From: Gammaproteobacteria bacterium
GTDB taxonomy: Bacteria; Pseudomonadota; Gammaproteobacteria; Chromatiales; Sedimenticolaceae
NCBI GenBank assembly: GCA_020445165.1
Contig: JAGRHE010000135.1
Span: 1-7,630, forward strand
DNA: 7,630 nt
Direction: 5' to 3'
In this document: positions 1-7,396 of the stretch, piece after piece
How the letters are laid out: each line of letters begins with the position of its first letter
Position numbering within the stretch: the stretch's first letter is position 1
Translations under genes and position numbers: made by a program
The notes under the pieces: generated by a model
Database searches by the model: none
Told to the model about the DNA's origin: nothing
Seen by the model: the letters and a program-made list of their open reading frames with translations, nothing else

Positions 1-364
1 CGTTCTGGTGCCGATCTTCTTCGTGCTGATCGGTCTGCAGGTCAAGCTCGAGGCGTTCTTCAGTGCCGAGGTGTGGCTGCTGGCCAGTGGCCTGATCGTC
101 GCGGCCGTCCTTGGCAAGCTGGTCAGCGGACTGGTTGCCGGGCGTGAGCTCAACCGGTTGGCGATCGGCATCGGCATGCTGCCGCGCGGCGAAGTGGGCC
201 TGATTTTCGCCAGCATCGGCAAGGGCCTCGGCGTGATCGACAGCCGCCTGTTTTCGTCGATCGTGCTGATGGTGCTGGTTACGACCGTGATTGCCCCGTC
301 ACTGCTCAAGTGGGCATTGCGTCGCAGGGTCAGCGATAATGCGTCCTGTCGAATGGATGACTGA
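1..364 (+). CDS. CPA2-family monovalent cation/proton antiporter, C-terminal fragment
   Basis: This is the 3' end of a gene that begins before the window. The reading frame is open from base 2 and ends with TGA at 362-364, leaving about 120 residues. The fragment is strongly hydrophobic with about four membrane segments. It contains the PIFFVLIGLQ stretch and the GMLPRGEVGLIFASIG motif, both typical of the C-terminal half of the Na+/H+ exchanger domain in CPA2 proteins (KefB/NapA/GerN-like). By family knowledge such proteins exchange Na+ or K+ for H+ at the inner membrane. After the last helix only a short, partly basic tail (ALRRRVSDNASCRMDD) remains. The protein therefore has no C-terminal RCK/TrkA-N nucleotide-binding domain, unlike KefB or KefC. 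A GTG at base 8 is not a credible start because the fold needs several hundred residues upstream. The exact substrate cannot be told from this fragment. Confidence 0.88.
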   Translation, partial: VLVPIFFVLIGLQVKLEAFFSAEVWLLASGLIVAAVLGKLVSGLVAGRELNRLAIGIGMLPRGEVGLIFASIGKGLGVIDSRLFSSIVLMVLVTTVIAPSLLKWALRRRVSDNASCRMDD

Positions 365-386
365 TAATCCGCCAAGCGAGGTGAAC

Positions 387-728
387 ATGCTTCTCCGAAC
401 CCTGCCTCTTGCATTGCTCACGGCGGCATTGGCCGGCTGCACCCAGGAAACCCAGAACAAGTTCGGGCGCGCGATCCAGAACTGGACCGGAACCAACGGC
501 GTGCTCGAGGTCTATGCCGGTGACAAGGTCGTGCGGCGGTTCATCGAGGTCGACAAGCTGAGTACCGCGGTCGCGACCCAGGGCAGCGATGCACGGCCCT
601 ACCGCTTCGGCTATGGCGTGTTCGATGAAAACCTGAACATGCACAAAGACCCGGGCGAGAAGAAGGTCTATTTCGAATTCAGTGATTACTCGACGCCGTA
701 CGTGTTCTTCGAGCACCCGCATCGGTAG
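387..728 (+). CDS. Small outer-membrane-type lipoprotein of unknown function
   Basis: The product has 113 residues and I do not recognise a named family. Residues 1-17 form a lipoprotein signal peptide (positive charge at R4, hydrophobic core) ending in the lipobox LAGC, with lipidated Cys18. Residue 19 is Thr rather than Asp, so by the E. coli Lol rule it should go to the outer membrane. The mature part is soluble and carries the segments TGTNGVLEVYAGDKVVRRF and GEKKVYFEFSDYSTPYVFFE, which suggest a small beta-rich fold. Residues 80-91 (DENLNMHKDPGE) match the acidic spacing of an EF-hand-like calcium loop (D1, N3, N5, D9, E12). I chose the ATG at 387 because it gives a clean signal peptide and follows GAGGTG at 378-383, though the spacing is only 3 bases. 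An in-frame upstream ATG at 291 would overlap the antiporter gene and bury the signal peptide. It lies 22 bases after that gene, so co-transcription is likely. Confidence 0.85.
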   Translation: MLLRTLPLALLTAALAGCTQETQNKFGRAIQNWTGTNGVLEVYAGDKVVRRFIEVDKLSTAVATQGSDARPYRFGYGVFDENLNMHKDPGEKKVYFEFSDYSTPYVFFEHPHR

Positions 729-760
729 CCGTCCGGCTGGCGCTGTTGCCAGAACGTTGG
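729..760. terminator. Possible weak hairpin in the convergent junction
   Basis: Only 32 bases separate the lipoprotein stop from the mrpG stop on the opposite strand. Inside lies an inverted repeat, CTGGC at 737-741 and GCCAG at 748-752, with a 6-base loop. A competing AGCC/GGCT stem lies at 727-738. No T-run follows on either strand, so this is not a convincing intrinsic terminator. It is listed because both transcripts must end in or beyond this gap. Confidence 0.25.
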
Positions 761-1135
761 CTATTTCTGCTCGGGCTCGTCGCCGCTGGAGTCGCAGTCG
801 GAGCCATCGAGCAGTGCCTGCGTCGGTGGCCTGGCCTGTGACTCGAGATGCAGGTGTAGTGCGGCTTTGGCCATCAGGTGGGCGCCCACGGGCGCGGTGA
901 TGAACAGAAACAGGGTAACCAGCACTTCGTGCAGGCTGATGCCGTCATCGTGGATGCTGAAGAACACCGCAGAGCCGACCAGCAGGCTGCCGACGCCCAA
1001 AGTCGTGGCCTTGGTCGGCGCGTGCAGGCGGCTGTAGAAATCACGCAGCCGTATCAGCCCGAGTGAGCCGACCAGGGTGAAGCCGGCACCGATCAGGATC
1101 AACGCAGCGAGCAGGAATTCGGTCATCGTGTTCAT
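761..1135 (-). CDS. mrpG: Mrp Na+/H+ antiporter subunit G
   Basis: The product has 124 residues and belongs to the MnhG/PhaG family, the smallest-class accessory membrane subunit of the Mrp antiporter. Three membrane segments are visible at about residues 6-28, 46-62 and 68-90. The hallmark region GLIRLRDFYSRLHAPTKATTLGVG lies at about residues 26-49, and FITAPVGAHLMAKAA closes the third helix. The tail after residue 95 is hydrophilic and acidic (DGSDCDSSGDEPEQK) and probably cytoplasmic. It is the last gene of the operon, starting 4 bases after the mrpF stop. A second ATG three codons downstream (1126) is equally possible, and neither has a good Shine-Dalgarno sequence, so translation probably depends on coupling to mrpF. 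The gene order and motif make the identification firm. Confidence 0.95.
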   Translation of the reverse strand: MNTMTEFLLAALILIGAGFTLVGSLGLIRLRDFYSRLHAPTKATTLGVGSLLVGSAVFFSIHDDGISLHEVLVTLFLFITAPVGAHLMAKAALHLHLESQARPPTQALLDGSDCDSSGDEPEQK

Positions 1136-1139
1136 GGCA

Positions 1140-1409
1140 TCACTCGATGATGTCGCCGCGGGTCAGAAACTTGCTCAGTGCAACGGTGCCGACGAAACCG
1201 ATCATCGCAATCAATAACGCGGCCTCGAAATACAGGTTGCTGCGCAGATGGATCCCCAGCAGCACCAACAGCGCCACCGTATCGACGTACAGGGTATCGA
1301 GGGCGAGGATCCTGTCGGGCGCACTGGGTCCGAGCAGCAGACGCCAGAATGCCAGCAGCAGCGCGATGCTGACCACGCCCAGGGCGATCAGTACGGCCGT
1401 GGTCAACAT
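1140..1409 (-). CDS. mrpF: Mrp Na+/H+ antiporter subunit F
   Basis: The product has 89 residues with three membrane helices, the normal size for MrpF/MnhF/PhaF. The family signature GPSAPDRILALD lies at residues 27-38, with Asp32 and Arg33. The C-terminal signature GFVGTVALSKFLTRGDIIE ends the protein. The open frame continues further upstream, but that part is a shadow of mrpE. The ATG at 1409 is the right start because it gives the family length, overlaps the mrpE stop by 7 bases (ATGTTGA), and is preceded by GAAGGAG about 11 bases upstream inside mrpE. MrpF is a structural part of the Mrp complex, and family studies show that loss of any single subunit usually abolishes antiport. Confidence 0.95.
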   Translation of the reverse strand: MLTTAVLIALGVVSIALLLAFWRLLLGPSAPDRILALDTLYVDTVALLVLLGIHLRSNLYFEAALLIAMIGFVGTVALSKFLTRGDIIE

Positions 1410-1894
1410 ACTTCCAGTATCTCCTTCAGCGGTGTCTCGTAACGTTGGCGGATTGTCGCCAGCAGTTCGTCGGGCTCGGTGGTGTGCAGGCTGTGCACCA
1501 CCAGGCAGCGGCGGTCGGCGCTCAAAAAGGCCGAAACGGTGCCGGGTGTCAACGATATGGTGTTGGCCAGCAGACTGATTGCAAGTTCGCTGCGCAGTTC
1601 CAGCGGCATGACCACGAAGGCGGGCTGCAGCGAGTCCTGCCGACCGAGAATCAGGCGTGCCACGGCGATATTGGCGACCAGGATGTCGTACAGCACCACG
1701 GCAACGAAGCGCAACAGCAGCAGCGGGCGGCTGACCTTGACCTCCTCCGGCCAGAAACGTGCGGTGTACAGCGGCACTGACCACCCGAGCAATGCGCCAA
1801 GCAGTAGCTGTCCGGCGCTGAGTTCGTTGGCCAGCAACAGCCAGATGATCAGCAGGATGGCCGACAGCAGTGGGTGGGGCAGCAGGCGATTCAT
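1403..1894 (-). CDS. mrpE: Mrp Na+/H+ antiporter subunit E
   Basis: The product has 163 residues, the usual length for MrpE/MnhE/PhaE. Two or three hydrophobic segments lie within residues 8-80. A soluble, probably cytoplasmic C-terminal domain contains the family signature ANTISLTPGTVSAFLSADRRCLVVHSL at residues 110-136 (Thr116, Pro117, Gly118, Thr119). MrpE is a membrane subunit needed for assembly and full activity of the Mrp complex. Its start overlaps the mrpD stop by 4 bases (ATGA at 1894-1891). Only a weak GGGAA lies upstream of the start, so coupled translation from mrpD is likely. Its end overlaps mrpF. Confidence 0.95.
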   Translation of the reverse strand: MNRLLPHPLLSAILLIIWLLLANELSAGQLLLGALLGWSVPLYTARFWPEEVKVSRPLLLLRFVAVVLYDILVANIAVARLILGRQDSLQPAFVVMPLELRSELAISLLANTISLTPGTVSAFLSADRRCLVVHSLHTTEPDELLATIRQRYETPLKEILEVC

Positions 1895-3408
1895 CGTGTA
1901 TTCCCATTGCCAGCGGCCTGCAGGACAGCCTGCAGATAGCTGTCAGGTTGCACCAGCTGGGTTGCGGCTGCGTGGCTGAATTCATACATCGGCCCGGCGT
2001 AGATCACCAGGGCGATACCTGCCAACATCAGTAGCAGCGGCGCGGTGACGTCAGCGAAGCGGATCTGCACGCTGGCGTCGGCGTGCGGTTGGGTGTCGAA
2101 GAACAGTTGGCTCCCCGAGCGCGCCAGGCCCATCACGCCGAGCAGGCTGGTCACCAGCAGCACGCCGAGCACCCACGCCCCCGCCGGCGTATCGAGACTG
2201 GATTGCAGGATCAGCCACTTGCCGAGGAAGCCGGACAGCGGCGGCAGACCGGTGATGGCAACCGCGGCCAGCAGGAACAGGCCGGCCAGCAATTGCCCGC
2301 GCGCCAGGCCGGGGCCGCTGACCAGCTGATCGTGTATTCCGCCACGCGCCCTGCCGACGATGTCGGCGACCAGGAACAGCGCGGCCGCAGCAAACGTGGA
2401 ATGGGCGAGGTAATACAGGCCGGCGGCGACCGCATCAGCGCCACCGAGAGCGAACGCGGTGAGCAGGGTTCCTGCCGAAACCACGACCAGGTATGCCGTC
2501 TGCTGTGACAGGCGACGGCTGGCCAGCATGCCAATGGTGCCGGCGACCACGGTAGCGAGTGCCAGGGGCAGCAACCATGCGTCGATCAGGCCGGCTGCCG
2601 GTCCACTGTCAGGCCCGAACAGCAGGCTGTAGACGCGCAGGATGGCGTATGCCCCGACCTTGGTCATGATCGCGAACATCGCAGCGACCGGCGCGCTGGT
2701 GTGTCCGTAGGCACCGGGCAGCCACAGGTGGAGCGGGGCCAGCGCGGCCTTTAGCGCGAATACGACGAACAGCAGCAGTCCCGCGGCGCTCACCACGCCG
2801 AGCTCGGCTGGAGGCAGCTCGCGCAGGCGCATGGCGAGATCTGCCATGTTCAGCGTGCCGAGCACCCCGTACAGGGTGCCGACGGCGAACAGGAACAGCG
2901 TGGACCCGATCAGGTTGAGCACCACGTAGTGCAGGCCGGCACGGGTGCGTTGGCGACCGCCGCCGAACAACTGCAGGCCGTAGGAGGCGATCAACAGCAC
3001 CTCGAAGAATACGAACAGGTTGAACAGATCACCGGTCAGGAAGGCGCCGTTGAGTCCGAACAGCTGCATCTGGAACAGCACATGAAAATAGCGCGCATCG
3101 CGATCGGTGCCGCGCGCCGCGTACAACAAGACACTGGCGGCCAGTAGTGCGGTGATCATCACCATCACGGCGGCCAGGCGGTCGGCGACCAATACGATTC
3201 CGAACGGGGCCTGCCAGTTGCCCATCCGGTAGACCTCGACCTGGCCGCCGCTGACCTGCTGCAGCAGCGCCACGGCGACCGCGATCAGGGCAATGCTGGC
3301 GATGCCGCCGACCAGCCGGTGACGCAGGTTCGGCGGGCCTGGCAGCAGGATCAGAACAATACCGGCGATCAGTGGTACCAGCAGCGGTGCAACGACCAGG
3401 TGACTCAT
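1891..3408 (-). CDS. mrpD: Mrp Na+/H+ antiporter subunit D
   Basis: The product has 505 residues and is an antiporter-like subunit of the proton_antipo_M family, homologous to NuoM/NuoN of complex I. The protein is almost entirely membrane helices. Expected charged residues are visible: Glu136 in GDLFNLFVFFEVLLIASYGL, Lys220 and His227 in FALKAALAPLHLWLPGAYGH, Lys250 in FAIMTKVGAYAILR, and Lys397 in GLPPLSGFLGKWLI. In MrpA the equivalent of HSTFAAAALF (residues 336-345) carries a Lys where this protein has Ala340. In the Mrp complex, MrpD is one of the two proton/cation-translocating subunits. The ATG at 3408 follows a strong GAGGAG 8 bases upstream and overlaps the mrpC stop by 4 bases. The open frame runs on upstream to 3783, but that extension lies within mrpC and is a shadow. 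Confidence 0.96.
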   Translation of the reverse strand: MSHLVVAPLLVPLIAGIVLILLPGPPNLRHRLVGGIASIALIAVAVALLQQVSGGQVEVYRMGNWQAPFGIVLVADRLAAVMVMITALLAASVLLYAARGTDRDARYFHVLFQMQLFGLNGAFLTGDLFNLFVFFEVLLIASYGLQLFGGGRQRTRAGLHYVVLNLIGSTLFLFAVGTLYGVLGTLNMADLAMRLRELPPAELGVVSAAGLLLFVVFALKAALAPLHLWLPGAYGHTSAPVAAMFAIMTKVGAYAILRVYSLLFGPDSGPAAGLIDAWLLPLALATVVAGTIGMLASRRLSQQTAYLVVVSAGTLLTAFALGGADAVAAGLYYLAHSTFAAAALFLVADIVGRARGGIHDQLVSGPGLARGQLLAGLFLLAAVAITGLPPLSGFLGKWLILQSSLDTPAGAWVLGVLLVTSLLGVMGLARSGSQLFFDTQPHADASVQIRFADVTAPLLLMLAGIALVIYAGPMYEFSHAAATQLVQPDSYLQAVLQAAGNGNTR

Positions 3409-3734
3409 CGTGGCAGCTCCTCGCCGTCGACATGATCGTTGCCCAGCTCGGCGCGGGCGCGCAGGGCAAGGATCACGACGAAAGCGGTCATGCCGAAAGA
3501 GATCACGATTGCAGTCAACACCAACGCCTGCGGCAGCGGATCGGCATAGCTGGCATCGGCCTGGATGATTGGCGGCTTGCCGATCACCAGGCGTCCCATG
3601 ACGAACAGGAACAGGTTGACCGCGTAAGACATCAGCGTGAGACCGAGTACCACCGGGAAGGTCCTGGCGCGCAGCGTCAGGTAGACGCCGCACGCGGTCA
3701 GCACACCGATGACCAGCGAGATCAGCAGCTCCAT
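3405..3734 (-). CDS. mrpC: Mrp Na+/H+ antiporter subunit C (NuoK-like)
   Basis: The product has 109 residues and three membrane helices, and is homologous to NuoK of complex I. Family signatures are RTFPVVLGLTLMSYAVNLFLF in the second helix and DPLPQALVLTAIVISFGMTAF in the third, at about residues 65-86. MrpC sits between the MrpA and MrpD modules in known Mrp structures. The start at 3734 shares one base with the mrpA stop (TGATG), and GAGGA lies about 9 bases upstream (3744-3748 on the plus strand). The hydrophilic C-terminus (RARAELGNDHVDGEELPR) ends in the ATGA overlap with mrpD. The open frame extending to 3947 is a shadow of mrpA. Confidence 0.95.
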   Translation of the reverse strand: MELLISLVIGVLTACGVYLTLRARTFPVVLGLTLMSYAVNLFLFVMGRLVIGKPPIIQADASYADPLPQALVLTAIVISFGMTAFVVILALRARAELGNDHVDGEELPR

Positions 3735-6544
3735 CAGTCGTCGTCCTCGAGTGAACCACCGCCGGGTTGCGGTCGGGCGGCATCGTGCAGGCGTCCGAGC
3801 CGCAGCAGGATTACCAGGGTGACGCCGACCACGACCAGAAATACGCCGAGGTCGAACAGCATCGCCGATGCAAGTTCGAACTCGCCGACCACGGGCCAAT
3901 GTACATGGGTGAAGGTCGAGGTCAGGAACGGGTAACCGAACACCCAACTCGCCAGGCCGGTTGCGGTGGCGATCAGCAGGCCGATACCGATCATCGGGTG
4001 CAGATGCGGTCGCATGCGTGAGCGGGTCCAGGCGATGCCGTTGGCCAGGTACTGGGTGATCAATGCCACCGCGGTGATCAGTCCGGCGATGAAACCGCCC
4101 CCGGGCAGGTTGTGTCCACGCAGCAGGATGAAGATTGCCACCAGCAGCGCCAGAGGCAGCAGCAGGCGTGAGAATGAGGCCAGGATCACCGGGTGCTCAT
4201 CCCAGCTCCAGCTGCGTCCCTCGCTATCAGTTTGTGGTGCTGACAGCAGCAGGCCGTCGAGCAGGACATAGATGCCAATCGCGGCAATTGCCAGCACCGT
4301 GATCTCGCCCAGGGTGTCGAAGCCGCGGAAGTCGACCAGGATCACGTTGACGACGTTGGTACCACCGCCCCCCGGCACGCTGTTGGCGATGAAGAAGTCG
4401 GAGATGCTGCTGTAGGGCCGGGTCAGCACCGACCAGGTCAGCGCCGAGGCGCCGGCCCCGGCGGCGAGCGCGAAACCCCAGTCGCGGATGCGTCGCGCAG
4501 GACTCGATTCGAGCGGTGTCTGCGGCGGCAGGAAAAACAGCGCCAGCAGCAGCAGTACGATGGTCACCACCTCGACTGAGAGCTGGGTCAGCGCCAGGTC
4601 GGGGGCAGAAAACTTGACGAAGGTGAGCGCGACGACCAGGCCGACCACGCTCAGCATCAGCAGCGCGAACAGGCGCCTGTGGTGCACGACAACCGTGCCG
4701 ATGGCCGCTGCGCACAAGGTCAACGCAGCCAGCACGCTGATCGGGTCGAGCGGCGACAGGGGTCGGTCGCCACCGAGTGGGCCGTTGCCCCAGAAACCGG
4801 CCAGAGCCAGTGCGATGCCGCCTGCGACCACGAACGCGATCATGCGCTGCAAGGCGGCACGATGGAGCAGGCCGTCGAGGCGGTCTGCGGCATTGAACAG
4901 TCGCTGCTCCAGCCACTGGTAGTAACGCTGGGCGTCGATCTTGCCGATCGTACGCTCGTGCCAAGCGATCAAGGGCTCGCGGAAGACGTAGATCACCGTG
5001 CCGGCGGCCAGTGCCACCAGGCTCATGATCAGCGCCGGATTCACGCCGTGCCAGATTGCCAGACTGTATTCGGGCAGGCCGGTCTGCAGCGTCGCCGCAG
5101 CCGCGGTTGCGAGCAATGGGCCAAAGGTCCAGGCCGGCAGAATGCCGACCGCCAGGCAGATCACGACCAGGATCTCGACCGGCACCTTCATCCAGCGTGG
5201 AGGTTCGTGCGGTGTCTTCGGCAGATCGATCGGCTCGCCGTTGAAGAACACGTCGTGGATGAAGCGCAGCGAGTAGGCGACCGCGAAGGCGCCGGCGACG
5301 GTGGCAAAGAACGGCAGCCAAAGCGCCGCGCTTTCGGTGGCGACATGAACCGTCTTGGCGAAGAACATCTCCTTGGACAGGAAGCCGTTCATCAGCGGCA
5401 CGCCGGCCATCGCGGCGGCCGCGACCATCGCCAGCACCGCGGTATACGGCATGTATTTCCACAACCCGTTGAGTTTGCGCATGTCGCGCGTGCCGGCCTC
5501 GTGGTCGATGATGCCGGCGGCCATGAACAGGGATGCCTTGAAGGTCGCGTGATTCATGATATGGAACACGCCGGCGACTGCGGCCAGCGGCGTGCCGATG
5601 CCGAACAGCAAGGTGATCAGGCCAAGGTGGCTGATGGTCGAATACGCCAGCAGGCCCTTCAGATCGTGCTTGAACAACGCCGTGTAGGCGCCGAGCAGCA
5701 GCGTGATCAGGCCGGCTCCGCCGACCAGGATGGTCCATTCCGCAGAATCAGACAGAGCCGGGAACAGGCGGGCGAGCAGGAATACGCCAGCCTTCACCAT
5801 GGTCGCCGAATGCAGGTAGGCACTGACCGGGGTCGGTGCCGCCATCGCGTGCGGCAGCCAGAAGTGGAACGGAAACTGGGCCGACTTGGTGAATACGCCG
5901 AGCAGAATCAGCACCAGGGCGGGGACGTACAACGGGTGCTCGTGGATCAGGTCACCCGAGCGCAGCACGTCCGACAGTTCATAACTGCCGACGATCTCGC
6001 CGAGCAGCAGGAAACCGGCCAGCATTGCCAGGCCGCCGGCTCCCGTGATCGCCAGCGCCATGCGTGCGCCCTGGCGTGCGTCTTCGCGATGCCGCCAGTA
6101 ACTGATCAGAAGGAACGAGCTGATGCTGGTCAGTTCCCAGAAGATCAGGAGTTGGATCAGGTTTTCGGACAGGACCACGCCAAGCATCGAGCCCTGGAAC
6201 AGCAACAGGTAGGCGTAGAAGCGCCCCATCGGGTCGCTTTCCGCCAGGTAGTACCGTGCATACAGGATCACCAGCAGGCCGATGACCAGGATCATCAGGC
6301 TGAACAGCAGGCTCAGGCCATCCAGGCGGAAGCTCAGTGCCAGGCCGGCCGAAGGGATCCAGTCGTGCCGCCACAACAGCGTCGCGCCCTGCATCACTTC
6401 GCCGATCGAGGGGGCCAGAAGCAGGAGTGCGCTCAAGGTGGTCAACGCCGCCGCGACGGCCGATCTCACGCGACCGTGACTGCCGGCCCATGCGACCAGT
6501 GCTGCGCCGATGAACGGGATGGCGACAATGAGTGCAAGTGTCAT
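3734..6544 (-). CDS. mrpA: Mrp Na+/H+ antiporter subunit A/B fusion
   Basis: The product has 936 residues, about the sum of separate MrpA and MrpB proteins. Residues 1 to about 480 form the NuoL/MrpA antiporter module. Glu137 is in [12 protein letters not shown], Lys220 in [19 protein letters not shown], His245 and Lys251 in [11 protein letters not shown], His332 and Lys336 in [10 protein letters not shown], and Lys391 in [11 protein letters not shown]. Residues about 600-770 form the MrpA C-terminal region (MbhD/MbhE-like), with Asp649 and Glu658 in [16 protein letters not shown]. Residues about 780-915 are the MrpB domain, with [13 protein letters not shown] at 810-822. Fusion of A and B is the known arrangement in many proteobacterial pha operons, so it is not an assembly artefact. 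The ATG at 6544 is the first start codon after an in-frame stop, but it has no visible Shine-Dalgarno sequence. It is the first gene of the operon. Confidence 0.96.
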   Translation of the reverse strand: MTLALIVAIPFIGAALVAWAGSHGRVRSAVAAALTTLSALLLLAPSIGEVMQGATLLWRHDWIPSAGLALSFRLDGLSLLFSLMILVIGLLVILYARYYLAESDPMGRFYAYLLLFQGSMLGVVLSENLIQLLIFWELTSISSFLLISYWRHREDARQGARMALAITGAGGLAMLAGFLLLGEIVGSYELSDVLRSGDLIHEHPLYVPALVLILLGVFTKSAQFPFHFWLPHAMAAPTPVSAYLHSATMVKAGVFLLARLFPALSDSAEWTILVGGAGLITLLLGAYTALFKHDLKGLLAYSTISHLGLITLLFGIGTPLAAVAGVFHIMNHATFKASLFMAAGIIDHEAGTRDMRKLNGLWKYMPYTAVLAMVAAAAMAGVPLMNGFLSKEMFFAKTVHVATESAALWLPFFATVAGAFAVAYSLRFIHDVFFNGEPIDLPKTPHEPPRWMKVPVEILVVICLAVGILPAWTFGPLLATAAAATLQTGLPEYSLAIWHGVNPALIMSLVALAAGTVIYVFREPLIAWHERTIGKIDAQRYYQWLEQRLFNAADRLDGLLHRAALQRMIAFVVAGGIALALAGFWGNGPLGGDRPLSPLDPISVLAALTLCAAAIGTVVVHHRRLFALLMLSVVGLVVALTFVKFSAPDLALTQLSVEVVTIVLLLLALFFLPPQTPLESSPARRIRDWGFALAAGAGASALTWSVLTRPYSSISDFFIANSVPGGGGTNVVNVILVDFRGFDTLGEITVLAIAAIGIYVLLDGLLLSAPQTDSEGRSWSWDEHPVILASFSRLLLPLALLVAIFILLRGHNLPGGGFIAGLITAVALITQYLANGIAWTRSRMRPHLHPMIGIGLLIATATGLASWVFGYPFLTSTFTHVHWPVVGEFELASAMLFDLGVFLVVVGVTLVILLRLGRLHDAARPQPGGGSLEDDD

Positions 6545-6772
6545 GGGGCAGGGATCACGCGCGGAAACAAAGTGTTCAGTGACACGGGAGCGCTCGATGG
6601 ACGGACAGCGTTATCGGGCGTGGCGGTTATGCGCATCGTTTCTCGTTGGGGCTGGTGGCCCGGCCCGGTGATCTTCCTGATGACTGCGGCCGTAGTTTAG
6701 CAATGCTTGAGCTGCTTTGTGTCCGCAGCCGCTACAGGGTTGCGCCGTGCCGTTGGATTGTGAGCCGCGGAT
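6545..6772. other. Non-coding stretch upstream of the mrp operon
   Basis: These 228 bases separate the stop of the CvpA-like gene from the mrpA start, both on the minus strand. This is where an operon promoter would be expected. I looked on the minus strand for sigma-70 elements and found only poor 4/6 matches to the -10 box (for example TAAACT, GATAAC, CATAAC), none with a credible -35 at 16-18 bases. No strong stem with a T-run marks the end of the upstream gene, so read-through from it cannot be excluded. I assign no RNA, repeat or peptide here. Short open frames on both strands show no family resemblance. Confidence 0.5.
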
Positions 6773-7312
6773 TCAGTATTGCGGATGGGGAGGTGCTGGA
6801 AAACCCTGTCGGGTCTGGTGGGTTGATCGATCGAGTGTTGCGGACAGCATGCCGGTGATCCTGGCCTCACCGGCGCGTACGGCCTGCACGACCTTCGGCG
6901 GACTGTGCGCCGGCCCATCAAACCAGCCTTCTGCCAGCCAAACCACAAACCCGGCGAGCAGCGCGGCACGCAGACCTTCACTGACCGGCGTGATCTTCCG
7001 GTGCATGTGCCGTGGGACGGTTTTTTCGATCCAATATCCGCTTCGCTTCCGCAGCAGGCGCATCAGGTACCAGGCGCCGACGATGATCAGCAGTTTGGAT
7101 CCGAGGCCGGGGATGGCGCGCATCGCTTCGGCAATGCCGCCAAGTACCTGGCGCAACTCGCTCGCCATGCGAAAACCCATGAACAGTGCAATCAGGAGAA
7201 GCAAGGCGATCATGTCATGCAGCGAGTCGCCAAGTGCCCGGGTGCGGGCGCGCACGATGCTGAGCGCGAAAAAGGCGAGCACGGCAGCGTCGAGCAGGGT
7301 CAGTTCGGTCAT
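6773..7312 (-). CDS. CvpA-like inner membrane protein
   Basis: The product has 179 residues with four predicted membrane segments at about 7-20, 31-48, 70-88 and 113-130. The layout resembles the CvpA (colicin V production) family: an N-terminal [12 protein letters not shown] helix, a short basic loop (RARTRALGD), a third helix followed by a basic stretch ([17 protein letters not shown]), and a fourth helix with small residues ([20 protein letters not shown]). E. coli CvpA is similar in size, at 162 residues. The resemblance is in layout more than in a diagnostic motif, so the family call is moderate. The C-terminal 45 residues are hydrophilic and Pro/Arg-rich. I favour the ATG at 7312 because the protein then begins directly before the first helix. 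ATG at 7321 is three codons upstream, and the frame stays open to an ATG at 7435. That longest form adds a poorly membrane-like extension and would cross the helicase promoter. None of these starts has a good Shine-Dalgarno sequence. It is divergent from the helicase gene. Confidence 0.7.
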   Translation of the reverse strand: MTELTLLDAAVLAFFALSIVRARTRALGDSLHDMIALLLLIALFMGFRMASELRQVLGGIAEAMRAIPGLGSKLLIIVGAWYLMRLLRKRSGYWIEKTVPRHMHRKITPVSEGLRAALLAGFVVWLAEGWFDGPAHSPPKVVQAVRAGEARITGMLSATLDRSTHQTRQGFPAPPHPQY

Positions 7313-7357
7313 GGCGCGCATTGTCGCAAAGCTGGCCGGGTGGGTCGCGCTGCACCA

Positions 7358-7370
7358 GTATCGGGTATCG
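7358..7370 (+). repeat. Short tandem repeat in the helicase promoter region
   Basis: Two copies of GTATCG lie 7 bases apart (7358-7363 and 7365-7370), immediately left of the dyad at 7372-7385. The repeat is too short to be significant alone, but it lies in a compact, low-GC stretch upstream of the -10 element. Confidence 0.35.
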
Positions 7371-7371
7371 C

Positions 7372-7385
7372 TAATGCCACCATTA
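7372..7385. promoter_or_regulatory. Dyad TAATG-N4-CATTA, possible operator
   Basis: A perfect 5-bp inverted repeat (TAATG at 7372-7376, CATTA at 7381-7385) surrounds the centre CCAC. One further matching pair (G7370/C7387) lies outside a mismatch. The dyad sits in the region where the -35 to -10 spacer of the helicase promoter would be, ending 5 bases before the -10 box. AT-rich dyads of this size are typical sites for dimeric regulators. The regulator is unknown, and the match could be chance. Confidence 0.35.
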
Positions 7386-7390
7386 ACACG

Positions 7391-7396
7391 TATAAT
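7391..7396 (+). promoter_or_regulatory. Consensus -10 element of the helicase promoter
   Basis: A perfect TATAAT lies 54 bases upstream of the helicase ATG and predicts a transcript start near 7403 with a leader of about 48 bases. No good -35 hexamer is found at 15-18 bases spacing (candidates TCGCTA, CGCTAA, ATCGCT), and there is no TG extension. The bases after the box (CCGCGCCCCGC) are GC-rich, resembling discriminators of promoters that respond to ppGpp. That functional reading is inference. Confidence 0.6.

Noticed and set aside
330..722. A 130-codon minus-strand open frame opposite the lipoprotein
   Set aside because: It has no recognisable motif, while the plus-strand frame has a signal peptide, lipobox and Shine-Dalgarno sequence. 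I treat it as a shadow.
4526..4560. Runs of CAG triplets that look like microsatellites
   Set aside because: On the coding strand these are CTG leucine codons in membrane helices. The runs are short and interrupted.
4227..5738. A 503-codon open frame on the minus strand, out of frame within mrpA
   Set aside because: It is an Arg/Gly/Ala-rich shifted-frame shadow of mrpA. The mrpA frame carries all conserved motifs without interruption.
761..6544. Complex I or membrane-bound hydrogenase instead of an Mrp antiporter
   Set aside because: MrpA, C and D resemble NuoL, K and M/N, but there are no quinone-, FeS-, NADH- or NiFe-binding subunits. Subunits E, F, G and the MrpB domain complete a standard Mrp set.
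4679..6700. A 673-codon open frame on the plus strand, opposite mrpA
   Set aside because: Its product is rich in Gln, Arg, His, Asp and Gly with no hydrophobic core or family motif. That is what results from reading the complement of a GC-rich, Leu/Ala-rich membrane protein gene. mrpA on the other strand is unmistakable.
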